A stretch of 64,000 nt of DNA from DAIDKA01 sp036267975 (GCA_036267975.1 DATAVA010000007.1:13968-77967), one strand, 5' to 3'; counted from the stretch's first letter, positions 7,572-16,009 are shown. The notes: generated from the letters alone by a model not told the origin. Translations and numbers: made by a program.

Positions 7572-8579
7572 GTGACTGCCAAGCAAAAAAGAACCCCGCG
7601 CAAGGCCGCGCCCAAAGGTCGTACCGTCCGCCTGGGGCCGGCGGCCGTGCGCCGCGGCCTGACGAGCCAGGAGATCGTCCTGACGATGGAGGAGCCGCTG
7701 CTGGCCACGGTGGTCGCGGCGGTTCGCAAGGCCGATGGCGCAACGATCGGCGCTTATCGCGAACCGCTGTCCGGCCGGCCGCTGCTGCTGGCGTCGCTGC
7801 CTTTCTCGGCCATCGAGCCGACGCCATTTCAGCGAGATCTGTCCCCCACCCATGCCAAACGACTCTCCGTTGCGATCGAGGCCACCGGCGCCTTCCTCGA
7901 CCCGCTGATCGTCGTACTGGGGGAGGGCGGCCGATTCTGGACTCCCAATGGCCGGCATCGCCTCGCGGCTGCAAAGGTGCTGGGCTTGAAGCAGATTACG
8001 GCGCTGATTTCCCCGGACGAGGGCCTGTCGTTTCGCATCCTGGCGCTGAACACCGAAAAGGCCCACAACCTCAAGGACAAGAGCCTTGAAGTCATCCGCA
8101 TGGCGCGCAGCCTGGCGAAACGCGAACCGACGCGGAAGGAGTCTGCGTTCGCCGAGCATTTTGAAGCGCCGGAACTGCTGACGCTGGGCGCGATTTATGA
8201 AAAGAACGCGCGCTTCGGCGGTGGCGCCTACAACTCCTTCCTGCGCAAGGTCGATCGCTTCTCCGATAAGACCTTGACGCTCAGCCTGCGCGAGCGCGCC
8301 GATCTGGCGGCGCGCCTCATCGAGATTGAGTTGCGCGTCAAGCGGATTGTGACGGCGCTGCAGGCACGTGGCATGAAGTCACCGTACTTGCGCAACTATG
8401 TGGTGGCACGGATCAACCCCGTGCGCTTTCACCGCATGAAGCCCGGCGAGAAAAAGCCGGCGATGCCGATCCTGCAGGCCATGACGCGCATGGCCGCCGC
8501 CGCACGCGATTTTGACCTGGCGAAGGTATCGCTGAGTGATCTGGCGTTCGTCGCCGCTGGCGCGGAGTCATCGGACTGA
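7572..8579 (+). CDS. orphan ParB/Srx-fold domain protein
   Basis: A 335-residue protein whose GTG start at 7572 has GAGGAG five bases upstream. A basic, disordered N terminus is followed by a ParB-like domain (about residues 76-155): LPFSAIEPTPFQR, then FLDPLIVV, then the NGRHRLAAAKVLGL motif that corresponds to the GERRxRAAK CTP-binding motif of ParB. No helix-turn-helix typical of ParB DNA binding can be recognised in the remaining helical region, and no parA or parS site lies nearby. It is therefore unlikely to be the chromosomal partition protein. Role unknown; DNA binding or CTP use is inferred. Confidence 0.75.
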   Translation: MTAKQKRTPRKAAPKGRTVRLGPAAVRRGLTSQEIVLTMEEPLLATVVAAVRKADGATIGAYREPLSGRPLLLASLPFSAIEPTPFQRDLSPTHAKRLSVAIEATGAFLDPLIVVLGEGGRFWTPNGRHRLAAAKVLGLKQITALISPDEGLSFRILALNTEKAHNLKDKSLEVIRMARSLAKREPTRKESAFAEHFEAPELLTLGAIYEKNARFGGGAYNSFLRKVDRFSDKTLTLSLRERADLAARLIEIELRVKRIVTALQARGMKSPYLRNYVVARINPVRFHRMKPGEKKPAMPILQAMTRMAAAARDFDLAKVSLSDLAFVAAGAESSD

Positions 8580-8612
8580 GGTTGAAGGCGATGTGGTCAG
8601 GTAGACCCGCGA

Positions 8613-8954
8613 CTACTTCGGCGGAATCTGGCTGCTGATGCCGTTTTCCTGTTTGTTCAGCACTCGCTGCTCGGGTTTCGTGAGGTGGCTGCCATTCTGG
8701 CCGGCCATGTCACGCTCCTCCTGGCGCACCTGGTGATCTTCCTTGTGCGCGCTCGCTGCCTGGCCGTGGGACATCGTTCCGTGCTTCACGTCATTGTGAA
8801 TACGGCGATTCTGATTGTGCAGGCGATGATTGACCTGCGTGCGTCGCGGATGGCTCTTCTGCCAGCTGGTCGCGGCCGAGGCGGTTCCGACCACGCCTGC
8901 GAGCATTGCCGCGGCAGCGGCGAAGGTCAGTGTTTTGCGAAATGGGGTAGACAT
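8613..8954 (-). CDS. small secreted His/Asn/Gln-rich protein of unknown function
   Basis: A 113-residue protein with a strong signal peptide (residues 1-27, ending TASA). The mature part is hydrophilic and basic, with repeated short motifs: VNHRLHNQNRRIHNDVKHG, MSHGQAASAHKEDHQVRQEERDMA, LTKPEQRVLNKQENG. A run of similar helical segments with H-Q/K-E patterns is typical of a small periplasmic helical-repeat family in Proteobacteria whose role I do not know. ATG 8954 is preceded by GAGGA at good spacing. It is monocistronic, convergent with the ParB-like gene. Confidence 0.75.
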   Translation of the reverse strand: MSTPFRKTLTFAAAAAMLAGVVGTASAATSWQKSHPRRTQVNHRLHNQNRRIHNDVKHGTMSHGQAASAHKEDHQVRQEERDMAGQNGSHLTKPEQRVLNKQENGISSQIPPK

Positions 8955-9066
8955 AAAAAGTCCTCTTGGAGCGTGGGTCGTCGCGTTATCAGTTGCGGGC
9001 GCAATTCCCGCCTCATGACTGGTACAACGGCGCCACGGGCCCCCGGCTGACCTGGGTTACACGTTA

Positions 9067-9465
9067 TTAAGGATGATGTCGGCGTCTGCCCGGGTCAAAC
9101 ATTGCGGCGGTCGGAACTCTCCCCTGCGTGACCTTGATTCCTTCGCTGCGCAGACGCCGCGCCTGTTCATGAAAGTGCTTTGAGCCGGGCGGAAAAACGA
9201 TTCGGCCGCCGGCGCCGAGCACCCGGTGCCAGGGCAGCGCCAGGTCCTCGGGCGCGACGCGCAGCGCGTAGGCCGTCATCCGCGCTCGCCCCGGCAGACC
9301 CGCGGCGCGCGCGACTGCGCCGTAGGTCGTGACCTGGCCGCGCGGAATGGCGGCAATGACGTGCCATAGGTCCTGCAGTGCCGGATTGTGTTCCGAGGTC
9401 GGCTTGCCCCGGCCACGACGGCTCGCGTGGCCTGCTGGGCCAAACAGCTTATGAGTGAACGGCAT
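9067..9465 (-). CDS. alkyltransferase-like protein (MGMT family, Cys-less)
   Basis: A 132-residue protein of the O6-alkylguanine-DNA alkyltransferase fold. It has the DNA-binding helix region IPRGQVTTYGAVARAAGLPGRARMTAYALR and the active-site loop, but the loop reads PWHRVLGAGGRI, with Trp replacing the methyl-accepting Cys of PCHR. That replacement defines the alkyltransferase-like (ATL) proteins, which bind alkylated guanines without repairing them and hand them to nucleotide-excision repair. About 25 extra residues precede the core, so an internal start is possible. It sits next to the broken nitrate regulator, with no obvious link. Confidence 0.88.
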   Translation of the reverse strand: MPFTHKLFGPAGHASRRGRGKPTSEHNPALQDLWHVIAAIPRGQVTTYGAVARAAGLPGRARMTAYALRVAPEDLALPWHRVLGAGGRIVFPPGSKHFHEQARRLRSEGIKVTQGRVPTAAMFDPGRRRHHP

Positions 9466-9481
9466 GCGATCCTGCGCGGAC

Positions 9482-10758
9482 TCAGGTCTTGAGGATGTCG
9501 GCCATGCTGATGATGGACTCGGCGATATCGACGATCCGCTTGTTCTGTCGCATGGCGGTCTCGCGCATCAGCGTGTACGCGTCCTTTTCGGTCAGATTGC
9601 GGTTACTCATCAACAGCCCCTTCGCGCGATCGATGACTTTGCGTTCGCCGAGCGCCGCGCGCGCGGATTCGAGCTGGGCACTAACATCATCGATGCGTCG
9701 CGCCTGGGCCTGGATCACGTACAGGATCGAACGCATCGGCTTCGGGCCTGAATTTTCGAGAGTATAAAGACCGATTCCGGCCTCCACGCTGGAATGGCCG
9801 CGCGCCGGCTCCGCTTCGGCCAGCAGCACGCCCACCGGGCCGGTTGCGGGAATATCATCGGCGTGACTCGCGACGGTATGCGCGCCGCGCTGGGGCGCCT
9901 CCTTGAGCTTGAGGCTGCACAGACTGCCGAGCTGGCGCGACAGCGCATCTTCGATGGCATGCAGAGCATCGATGCGTCGCGTGGTGTGCCGGTACCAGCC
10001 CCGTCCACGGTTGCGCCCACGGCCTCACCCGAGGCGATCCGGCTGATGAGCTGCCGCAGACGCTCGACTTCCTGCGTATCGCGGCCGGCCAGCAGTGCAT
10101 TGAACGCATCAATGTGAGTGCTGTCCGCAAACTCGATGAAAATGCGAAACGCCTCATCCTGGGCGTTACCGCTGGACACGGCCGCACCGACGGTGGCGCG
10201 TTCCTGTCCTGCATACTCCTTGGCCTGCGCAAGATTGACGAGCGCCACGAGCACCCTGCAGACCTCGGGGTCGGCGGCGATATCGCCGACCTCGAAGCCT
10301 ACGGCGAGCAGCCGACCGATGAGCACCGTGAGGGCCCTGACACTGTCCTGTGGCGCGATCACCAAGGCGTTGATCTGCTTGCGCAGCAGCGGCAGGCTGT
10401 CCAGGGCGCCTAATGCCAGCGCCACGCGCGTATAGAAGCGCGCACCCGAACTCATCCGGTCCAGTTTGTCATCCACATGCTCGAGGTGCTCGCGCACGGC
10501 GAGTTCGAGGGCGCGGCATTCGGTGATGCGCCGGGTCAGCCGCTCGGCGAACTGCGCGCCATTGGAGCCTAGGAAGATCGACGCCGCCCCGCGCTCCTTC
10601 TGCAGAGCATGAATCAGCGCGCTGAGTTTGCGCACCAGTTCACCGAGTACCGACAGCTGCTCGAGATCGCGCATCCGGCACAGGCCTGCCGCGCGCAGGA
10701 AGCGCGCCGCGACAGCATTGCCGGTGTCCTCAGTGGTTTCGTGAATGGTTCGTACCAT
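9482..10758 (-). pseudogene. nasR: NIT-ANTAR nitrate-responsive antiterminator (NasR type), frameshifted
   Basis: Two overlapping minus-strand frames together encode one NasR-like protein. The first (from ATG 10758) encodes the nitrate-sensing NIT domain: LIHALQKERGAASIFLGS and later NLAQAKEYAGQERA. Near 10000 it loses homology. The second frame picks up with WYRHTTRRIDALHAIEDAL and ends in an ANTAR RNA-binding domain (KVIDRAKGLLMSNRNLTEKDAYTLMRETAM). The switch occurs at a run of four G on the minus strand (9999-10002); one extra G would give TVDGGWYRH and restore a single reading frame. Such proteins bind nitrate and relieve leader termination of nitrate-assimilation operons. This may be a true mutation or a sequencing error; it lies beside a truncated nasA, which favours decay. 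A longer start exists at 10842. Confidence 0.8.
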
Positions 10759-10810
10759 ATAGAGCCACTCTGGCACGAAGACCGGCGTCTGCTCAAGCGA
10801 GCACGCGTGA

Positions 10811-13024
10811 TTGCACGGCGTGAACGTGCTCTCCCGCGGCATCGTCGGCGACCTCGGCGGTGAACTGGTGGTCGCGTCGCCCCTCTACAAGCAGCATTTC
10901 AGCCTGATCACCGGGCGCTGTCTGGAGGAACCCGAACACGCGGTGCCGGTGTACCTGGCCCGTATCCACGAAGGACAGGTGTGGGTGCGCGCCGAAGCCG
11001 TCGTGACGCTGTTCAATGGCCTGCTCAACTGGCTGGCGCACGAGAACCGGATCGATCACCGCTTCGTGGCGCAGCACACCCGCGGCGCGGCGCACGCGCT
11101 GCTGGTGGCCGAGAACACCGCTGGCGATGTCGATGCCGTGGCCCGCACCTGCCGGGTCGAGCGGCAGCTGCCGCGAGATTTCTACGCGCTCTTCGCCGGG
11201 ACCGAACGGGTGGTCACGGCATTTTCACAGGGCGTCAACCAATCCTCCACGGGCACGGACAAAGCCAACAGCATCATCAACGCGCACCTGCTCACCGGGC
11301 GCATCGGCCGCCCCGGGATGGGGCCGTTCTCATTGACCGGCCAGCCCAATGCCATGGGCGGACGTGAGGTCGGCGGCATGGCCAACATGCTTGCCGCGCA
11401 CATGGACATCGAGAATCCCGGCCATCGCGACGTCGTGCGGCGGCTGTGGCAGGCGCCACGGCTGGCGCAGCGACCCGGCCTCAAAGCCGTGGACATGTTC
11501 GAGGCCATGCACGATGGCCGCATCAAGGCTGTGTGGATCATCGCGACCAATCCGGTCGTCAGTTTGCCGAATGCGGACCGGGCACGCGAGGCGTTGAAGT
11601 GCTGCGAGCTGGTGGTGGTGTCCGACTGCGTCGCGCGCACCGACACCGCGGTGCTGGCGCATGTGCTGTTGCCGGCGGCCGCCTGGGGCGAAAAGGACGG
11701 CACGGTCACCAACTCAGACCGGCACATTTCCCGGCAGCGCGTATTTCTGCCGCTGCCGGGCGCGGCACGCCCGGATTGGTGGATGGTGTGCGAAGTCGCC
11801 AGGCGCCTCGGATTCGAGCACGGCTTCGAGTTCACCAGTCCCGCACAGATCTTCGATGAGCATGCACGCCTCAGCTGCAGCGGCAACGACGGCAGCCGCG
11901 CCTTCGATCTGGCGGGCATGACGGCCATGAGTGCCGCGGCCTACGAGCACCTCGCTCCGGTGCCGTGGCCGGTGCCCGTCGACCAACCGGGCGGCACCGC
12001 GCGGCTGTTCGGTGATGGTCGCTTCTATCACTCCGACCGGCGGGCGCGACTGATCGGCGTGCGGCCGCGGGCGCTGCGCCACGCACCCGATGAGGAATAC
12101 CCGCTGGTGCTCAATACCGGGCGTATCCGCGATCAATGGCACGGCATGACCCGCACCGGCCGCTCGCCGCGTCGGGCCGGCCATCTGCCCGAACCCTTTG
12201 TCGATATGCATCCTGCGGATGCATTGGGCTTCGGCCTGGGCAATGGTGCGCTGGTGCGGGTTGCCACGCGCCGGGGCCGCATGGTCGCGCGCCTGCGCAC
12301 CAGCGGCGAAATCGCGCGCCGGACGATATTTGTACCCATTCACTGGAATGGCGCGACGGCCTCCGATGCGCGCGTGGGCGCCCTGGTGAATCCGGCGGTG
12401 GATGCCATCAGCGGGGAGCCCGAATTCAAATTCACGCCGGCGCGGGTCGAACCCTTCGTGGCCAGCTGGCATGGCTTCATTCTCACGCGCCGACCGATAG
12501 CCATGGAGGCCTTTACCTGGTGGGCAAGCGCCGCGGGCCAGGACTTTCAGCGCTATGAAGTCGCGGGTCGGCGCGTGCCCGGAGACTGGTCCGGTTGGGC
12601 AAGCTGCCTGCTCGGCGCCGCTGCCGGCGCGGATTGGCTCGAATACACCGATCCCAGCGCCGGCACCTATCGCGCCGTGCACCTTCAGGATGAGCGTCTG
12701 GAATCGTGCGTGTTCATCGGCACCCGCCCCGAGCTGCCGTCCCGCGCCTGGCTCGCCAGCCTCTTTGCAAAATCGGCAGTCTCGGCGCAGGAGCGGGCGG
12801 CGTTGCTTTCGGGCAAACCTGCGAATCCGGCGGCCGCTGCCGGCGCCACCGTTTGCGCCTGTTTCAACGTCGGCCGCAACAGCATCGAAGCCGCCATTCA
12901 CGCCGGTTGTCGGGATACCGCGTCCCTCGGCGCGCGGCTCAAAGCCGGAACCAATTGCGGATCGTGTGTTCCGGAACTGCAGCGCATGCTCGCGGCACGC
13001 ACTGCCGCCACCGCGACCGCCTAA
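10811..13024 (+). CDS. NirD-NasA chimera: C-terminal NirD fused to N-terminally truncated assimilatory nitrate reductase
   Basis: This is one open frame of 737 codons. Residues 3-60 are the C-terminal half of the nitrite reductase small subunit NirD: NVLSRGIVGDLGGELVVASP, YKQHFSLITGRCLEE and VYLARIHEGQVWVR. From about residue 62 (VVTLFNGLLNWLA) to the end it is NasA, with the molybdopterin domains (TGTDKANSIIN, GQPNAMGGREVGG, ATNPVVSLPN) and a C-terminal BFD-like [2Fe-2S] domain (CACFNVG, CGSC). The first roughly 200 residues of NasA, including the [4Fe-4S] cysteines and the Mo-ligand region, are absent. A TGA at 10808-10810 blocks any upstream extension, so the NirD 5' half is gone as well; the start is TTG 10811 or GTG 10820. 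nirB and nitrate transport genes are not in the window. Loss of nitrate reduction is the simplest reading. Confidence 0.85.
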   Translation: MHGVNVLSRGIVGDLGGELVVASPLYKQHFSLITGRCLEEPEHAVPVYLARIHEGQVWVRAEAVVTLFNGLLNWLAHENRIDHRFVAQHTRGAAHALLVAENTAGDVDAVARTCRVERQLPRDFYALFAGTERVVTAFSQGVNQSSTGTDKANSIINAHLLTGRIGRPGMGPFSLTGQPNAMGGREVGGMANMLAAHMDIENPGHRDVVRRLWQAPRLAQRPGLKAVDMFEAMHDGRIKAVWIIATNPVVSLPNADRAREALKCCELVVVSDCVARTDTAVLAHVLLPAAAWGEKDGTVTNSDRHISRQRVFLPLPGAARPDWWMVCEVARRLGFEHGFEFTSPAQIFDEHARLSCSGNDGSRAFDLAGMTAMSAAAYEHLAPVPWPVPVDQPGGTARLFGDGRFYHSDRRARLIGVRPRALRHAPDEEYPLVLNTGRIRDQWHGMTRTGRSPRRAGHLPEPFVDMHPADALGFGLGNGALVRVATRRGRMVARLRTSGEIARRTIFVPIHWNGATASDARVGALVNPAVDAISGEPEFKFTPARVEPFVASWHGFILTRRPIAMEAFTWWASAAGQDFQRYEVAGRRVPGDWSGWASCLLGAAAGADWLEYTDPSAGTYRAVHLQDERLESCVFIGTRPELPSRAWLASLFAKSAVSAQERAALLSGKPANPAAAAGATVCACFNVGRNSIEAAIHAGCRDTASLGARLKAGTNCGSCVPELQRMLAARTAATATA

Positions 13025-13048
13025 AAAAAACCCCGCGTGAGCGGGGTT
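13021..13048 (-). terminator. intrinsic terminator, strong on the minus strand
   Basis: The stem AACCCCGC/GCGGGGTT (13029-13036 and 13041-13048) encloses a four-base loop. On the minus strand it is followed at once by a run of T (complement of the A-run 13023-13030), a textbook Rho-independent terminator. On the plus strand the downstream T content is poor (TTATTCGG), so it would stop the nasA transcript less well. The A-run overlaps the TAA stop of the chimera. A strong minus-strand terminator implies a transcript entering from the 13.1-13.3 kb non-coding region. Confidence 0.75.
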
Positions 13049-13200
13049 ATTCGGTTGCTTGCTTGCTGTGGAGGAGCAATTGTTCTGCTTCTTGTCCGGT
13101 CTGTGGGTATCCGTGAGGGCGCGGTACCCGTCTTATTGAATCCGAAGGCGAATCCGCCTTTGCTGCTTCCTTCCCGCGGCCAAATGGGCCGTTTCTGTAT
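13049..13200 (-). ncRNA. candidate structured non-coding RNA ending at the minus-strand terminator
   Basis: No protein gene is supported between 13025 and 13468. Reading the minus strand toward the terminator, the region forms clean local hairpins: AAGGCG-loop-CGCCTT (around 13147-13162) and GGGTACCG/CGG-bulge-TACCC (around 13105-13129). The segment GGAAGGAAGCAGC (about 13165-13177) matches the core of the bacterial SRP RNA loop, but the flanking strands do not pair as SRP domain IV requires. A TATAGA near 13201-13206 on the minus strand could be a -10 element, with only a poor -35. The existence of the RNA is inferred from the terminator and the hairpins. Confidence 0.35.
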
Positions 13201-13468
13201 ATCTATAAGCAATGCGCATGCCAGTGCGCATAACGTCGGCTGCGATGTGACATCTTGTATCTGAGACGGGGGTCAACCGCACCGCAACGCGCCATGTGCG
13301 ACCCTTTGCCGCCCATCGGCATGACAGAACATGAGATGGGTTGGTGCGGTGCATCGGCGGGTGTCAAAATAATCGACACTATATTCTCCGCTGCCACCCC
13401 CTGTGGTGATCGGTATTGTGCGCAACATATTGATAGTAATGAAAAATACTGAGTTGAGTGGAGTGTAA
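13049..13468. other. intergenic region upstream of mltD
   Basis: These 420 bases lie between the nasA chimera and mltD. Apart from the minus-strand RNA candidate, they contain a duplicated self-palindrome TGCGCA at 13213-13218 and 13225-13230, a more AT-rich tract from about 13360 to 13468 likely to hold the mltD promoter (TATATT at 13380-13385 is one -10 candidate), and a GGAG ribosome site shortly before the mltD ATG. I see no tRNA and no credible protein. Confidence 0.5.
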
Positions 13469-15922
13469 ATGACACCGACACCCCACCTCGCACGTTGGGC
13501 GCTGCCCGGTCTTGCCAGCCTGATGCTGTGCTTTGCTGCCTGTTCCACGACGGCGCCATCGGCGCCGAAGCACCCCGCCCACACGGCGACTGCCGCCGTC
13601 ACCGCGAACGCGCCCGCCAGCGCGGCGCCCCCGCCGGCTGCCGCGGAGCCTGCACCGCAGCCCCCCCCGGAGGTGGCCGCCGCGGCACCTGCCGCGCCGG
13701 CGCCCCCCGCCCTGACCGGAGGCCCGCCCGCGGTAGCGCGCGCTGCCGCGGCACCCGCGCCGCGCGTACTCGACAATCGGTTTCCGCAGCCGCCGGCGCT
13801 CGACCGGGATGTGAATTTCTGGATCCGCGTCTATACCGAAATCGGGACCAATGCCGGGTTCATGCACGATCAGTACAACCTCGGCGTCGTCTACGAGACG
13901 CTGCAGTTCGGACCCGAGACTTCCGCGCGCCAGCGCGAACACATGGTCGCCGCGGCACGTGAGCGGATCGTCGCGGCGCTCAAGCGCATCGCCCACGCCA
14001 CCGGCCCGCTGTCGCCCGAGGACCAGCACATTCGCGACATGTGGGGCGACCGCTATTCGCCGGCCCGGTTGTTGAGCGCCGTCGAAGATGTGCGCTTTCA
14101 GCTCGGCCAGGCCGATCGCTTCCGTGAAGGATTGGTGCGCTCGGGCCTGTGGCAGGACCATATCATCCGGACGCTGAAGGATCTGGGCATGCCCCCGGAA
14201 CTGGGCGTACTGCCGCATGTGGAGTCATCCTTCAATGCGGCCGCCTACTCCAAAGCCGGCGCCGCGGGCCTGTGGCAGTTCATGCGTTCGACGGGTCGGC
14301 GCTACATGCGCATCGATTCGGCGGTGGACGATCGCATGGATCCGTTTCGCGCCACGGAGGCTGCGGCCCAGCTGCTGAGCTTCAACTACCGCCTGCTGGG
14401 CACCTGGCCGCTGGCCGTGACCGCCTACAACCACGGCGCCGAGGGCATGCGCCGGGCCAAGGCGCAGATGGGCACGGATGACATCGTGAAGATCCTGCGC
14501 GACTACCACAGCCCGAGTTTCGGCTTCGCCTCACGCAATTACTACGTGTCATTCCTGGCGGCGCTGACCGTGGAGCGCAATCCCGAGAAGTACTTTGGCC
14601 CCATCAAGCGCGAACCGGAAGCGCGGTTCCGCGAAGTGGTGATGCCGGGATTCGTGTCGGTGAGCGCGCTCACCCACGCCTTGCATATCAGCGCCAGCGA
14701 ACTGCGGCGGCTGAACCCGGCGCTGCTGCCGTCGTGCTGGGAGGACCGGCGCCGCGTGCCCAAGGGCTATGTGCTGCGCCTGCCCCTCAATGGTCCGGAC
14801 TGGACCTCAGAGATGCTGGCCGCCCAGCTGACACCCTCCGAGCTGCAGGCCCGGCAGAGCGTGCCGGAGAGCCGCAGGGTCATGAAGGGCGAATCCCTCG
14901 CCAGCATCGCCGCTGACTACGGCATGAAGCCGGCCGAGCTGGCGCGCCTCAACAGCATCAGTGCGCGAACACGCCTGCGACCCGGGCGACGTCTGCGCGT
15001 ACCGGAGGCGAACCCGGTGCGCGTCGCGCAAGTGGATCACAGCGCGGAGCAAGCCCCAGGCGGGGTCGAGTCGCCCGCAACGGCAAGCTCTGCCCCCACC
15101 AGCGCCAGTGCCAATGCCAGTGCCAGTGCGGGTGAGGAAGTGGCCGCGGCCTCCGCGCCGGGCAGTGCATCAAGTGCGCCGGCAGCAGTGGCGGCCAATG
15201 CGCCCGAGACTGCTCCTGCGGCGGTGCCGGGTAGCGGCCTGGTCGCGGCGAACAGCACCCCGGAGACGGCCGCAGCGCCGGTTGCGCCTGATGTCGAGCC
15301 GGAGACCAGCGCCGGTGGCGTCTCGCCCCAGGTGGCGCAGCAGGAGAGCGAACAGGACGCGCGTGCGGTGGCGCAGGAGAAGCCGCTCACACCCTCCCAG
15401 CCGGTCTCGGCCAGGCAGGCCGAGGCGATCACGCCGGGCCTGGGACCCACGCAGGTCGTCGCGTCCGACAATGCGGATGCGACCGACTACTCCGTCGGCA
15501 GCGATGACACCATCGTGATCGCGGCGACCGAGACCTTGGGGTACTACGCCGATTGGCTGGACGTGAGCCTTGGCAAGCTGCGGACGCTGAACCACCTGCA
15601 CGGCAAGGCCGCGGTGCGCATCGGGCACAAGGTGAAGCTGGATTTCGCCCGCACCTCGCATGAAAAGTTTGAATTGCAGCGGCGCGATTACCATCGCAAG
15701 CTGCAGGCGGCGTACTTCGCCTCGCACCGGATCTCGGGCACCCAGGTGCACAGGGTGCGATCCGGCGATTCGTTGTGGAGCCTCACGCATCGCTTCGGTG
15801 ATTTGCCGACGTGGCTGCTGCAGCAGTACAACCCGGATGCGGCCTTTGATGAGCTGAAGGCCGGCACGCAGATCATCGTGCCGCGCGTCGAGGACCTTGG
15901 CACCACGGGTGAGGAAAATTGA
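13469..15922 (+). CDS. mltD: membrane-bound lytic murein transglycosylase D with LysM domains
   Basis: A 817-residue cell-wall enzyme. A hydrophobic N-terminal signal ends LMLCFAACS, an atypical lipobox whose Cys would be lipidated. An Ala/Pro-rich linker (about residues 28-105) spans the periplasm. The transglycosylase domain (about 225-370) carries the catalytic Glu in HVESSFNAAAYSKAGAAGLWQFM. Three LysM-type peptidoglycan-binding segments follow: RRVMKGESLASIAADYGMK, the weaker SDDTIVIAATETLGYYADWL, and HRVRSGDSLWSLTHRFGD. The enzyme cleaves the MurNAc-GlcNAc bond with formation of 1,6-anhydroMurNAc. A low-complexity Ala/Ser linker (about 530-640) separates LysM1 from LysM2 and is coded by short GCCAGT-like hexamer repeats near 15100-15130. 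It is longer than the roughly 450-residue E. coli MltD. Confidence 0.92.
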   Translation: MTPTPHLARWALPGLASLMLCFAACSTTAPSAPKHPAHTATAAVTANAPASAAPPPAAAEPAPQPPPEVAAAAPAAPAPPALTGGPPAVARAAAAPAPRVLDNRFPQPPALDRDVNFWIRVYTEIGTNAGFMHDQYNLGVVYETLQFGPETSARQREHMVAAARERIVAALKRIAHATGPLSPEDQHIRDMWGDRYSPARLLSAVEDVRFQLGQADRFREGLVRSGLWQDHIIRTLKDLGMPPELGVLPHVESSFNAAAYSKAGAAGLWQFMRSTGRRYMRIDSAVDDRMDPFRATEAAAQLLSFNYRLLGTWPLAVTAYNHGAEGMRRAKAQMGTDDIVKILRDYHSPSFGFASRNYYVSFLAALTVERNPEKYFGPIKREPEARFREVVMPGFVSVSALTHALHISASELRRLNPALLPSCWEDRRRVPKGYVLRLPLNGPDWTSEMLAAQLTPSELQARQSVPESRRVMKGESLASIAADYGMKPAELARLNSISARTRLRPGRRLRVPEANPVRVAQVDHSAEQAPGGVESPATASSAPTSASANASASAGEEVAAASAPGSASSAPAAVAANAPETAPAAVPGSGLVAANSTPETAAAPVAPDVEPETSAGGVSPQVAQQESEQDARAVAQEKPLTPSQPVSARQAEAITPGLGPTQVVASDNADATDYSVGSDDTIVIAATETLGYYADWLDVSLGKLRTLNHLHGKAAVRIGHKVKLDFARTSHEKFELQRRDYHRKLQAAYFASHRISGTQVHRVRSGDSLWSLTHRFGDLPTWLLQQYNPDAAFDELKAGTQIIVPRVEDLGTTGEEN

Positions 15923-15973
15923 GACGCCTGTCGGCAAATGGCGCCAGGCCAGGCGCGGTTGTGACGGCCGCAC

Positions 15974-16002
15974 TTCGCGGCACAGCGCTTAGACCCTATA
16001 AT
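15974..16002 (+). promoter_or_regulatory. sigma-70-like promoter for the L,D-transpeptidase
   Basis: A perfect -10 TATAAT lies at 15997-16002, with TTCGCG (3 of 6 consensus bases) 17 bases upstream at 15974-15979. The expected start of transcription is about 16009, essentially at the ATG of 16010. The mRNA would then be leaderless from that ATG, or have a leader of about 20 bases for the in-frame ATG at 16028. No Shine-Dalgarno precedes either ATG. Confidence 0.45.
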
Positions 16003-16009
16003 TGCCGAT

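Noticed and set aside
10750..11050. NirD-NasA fusion as an assembly artefact
   Set aside because: Cannot be excluded without reads, but the frame stays open through the junction and the neighbouring regulator is also damaged, so I report it as a probable real deletion.
13120..13200. 4.5S (SRP) RNA gene on the minus strand
   Set aside because: The GGAAGGAAGCAGC match is striking, but the 5' arm does not pair to form domain IV with its GNRA-type loop, and the 3' side folds into its own hairpin. I kept it only as an unassigned RNA candidate.
15090..15140. Hexamer repeats (GCCAGT-like) in mltD as a minisatellite or CRISPR
   Set aside because: They are few, imperfect and in frame, coding an Ala/Ser linker. 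There are no spacers or palindromic repeats.
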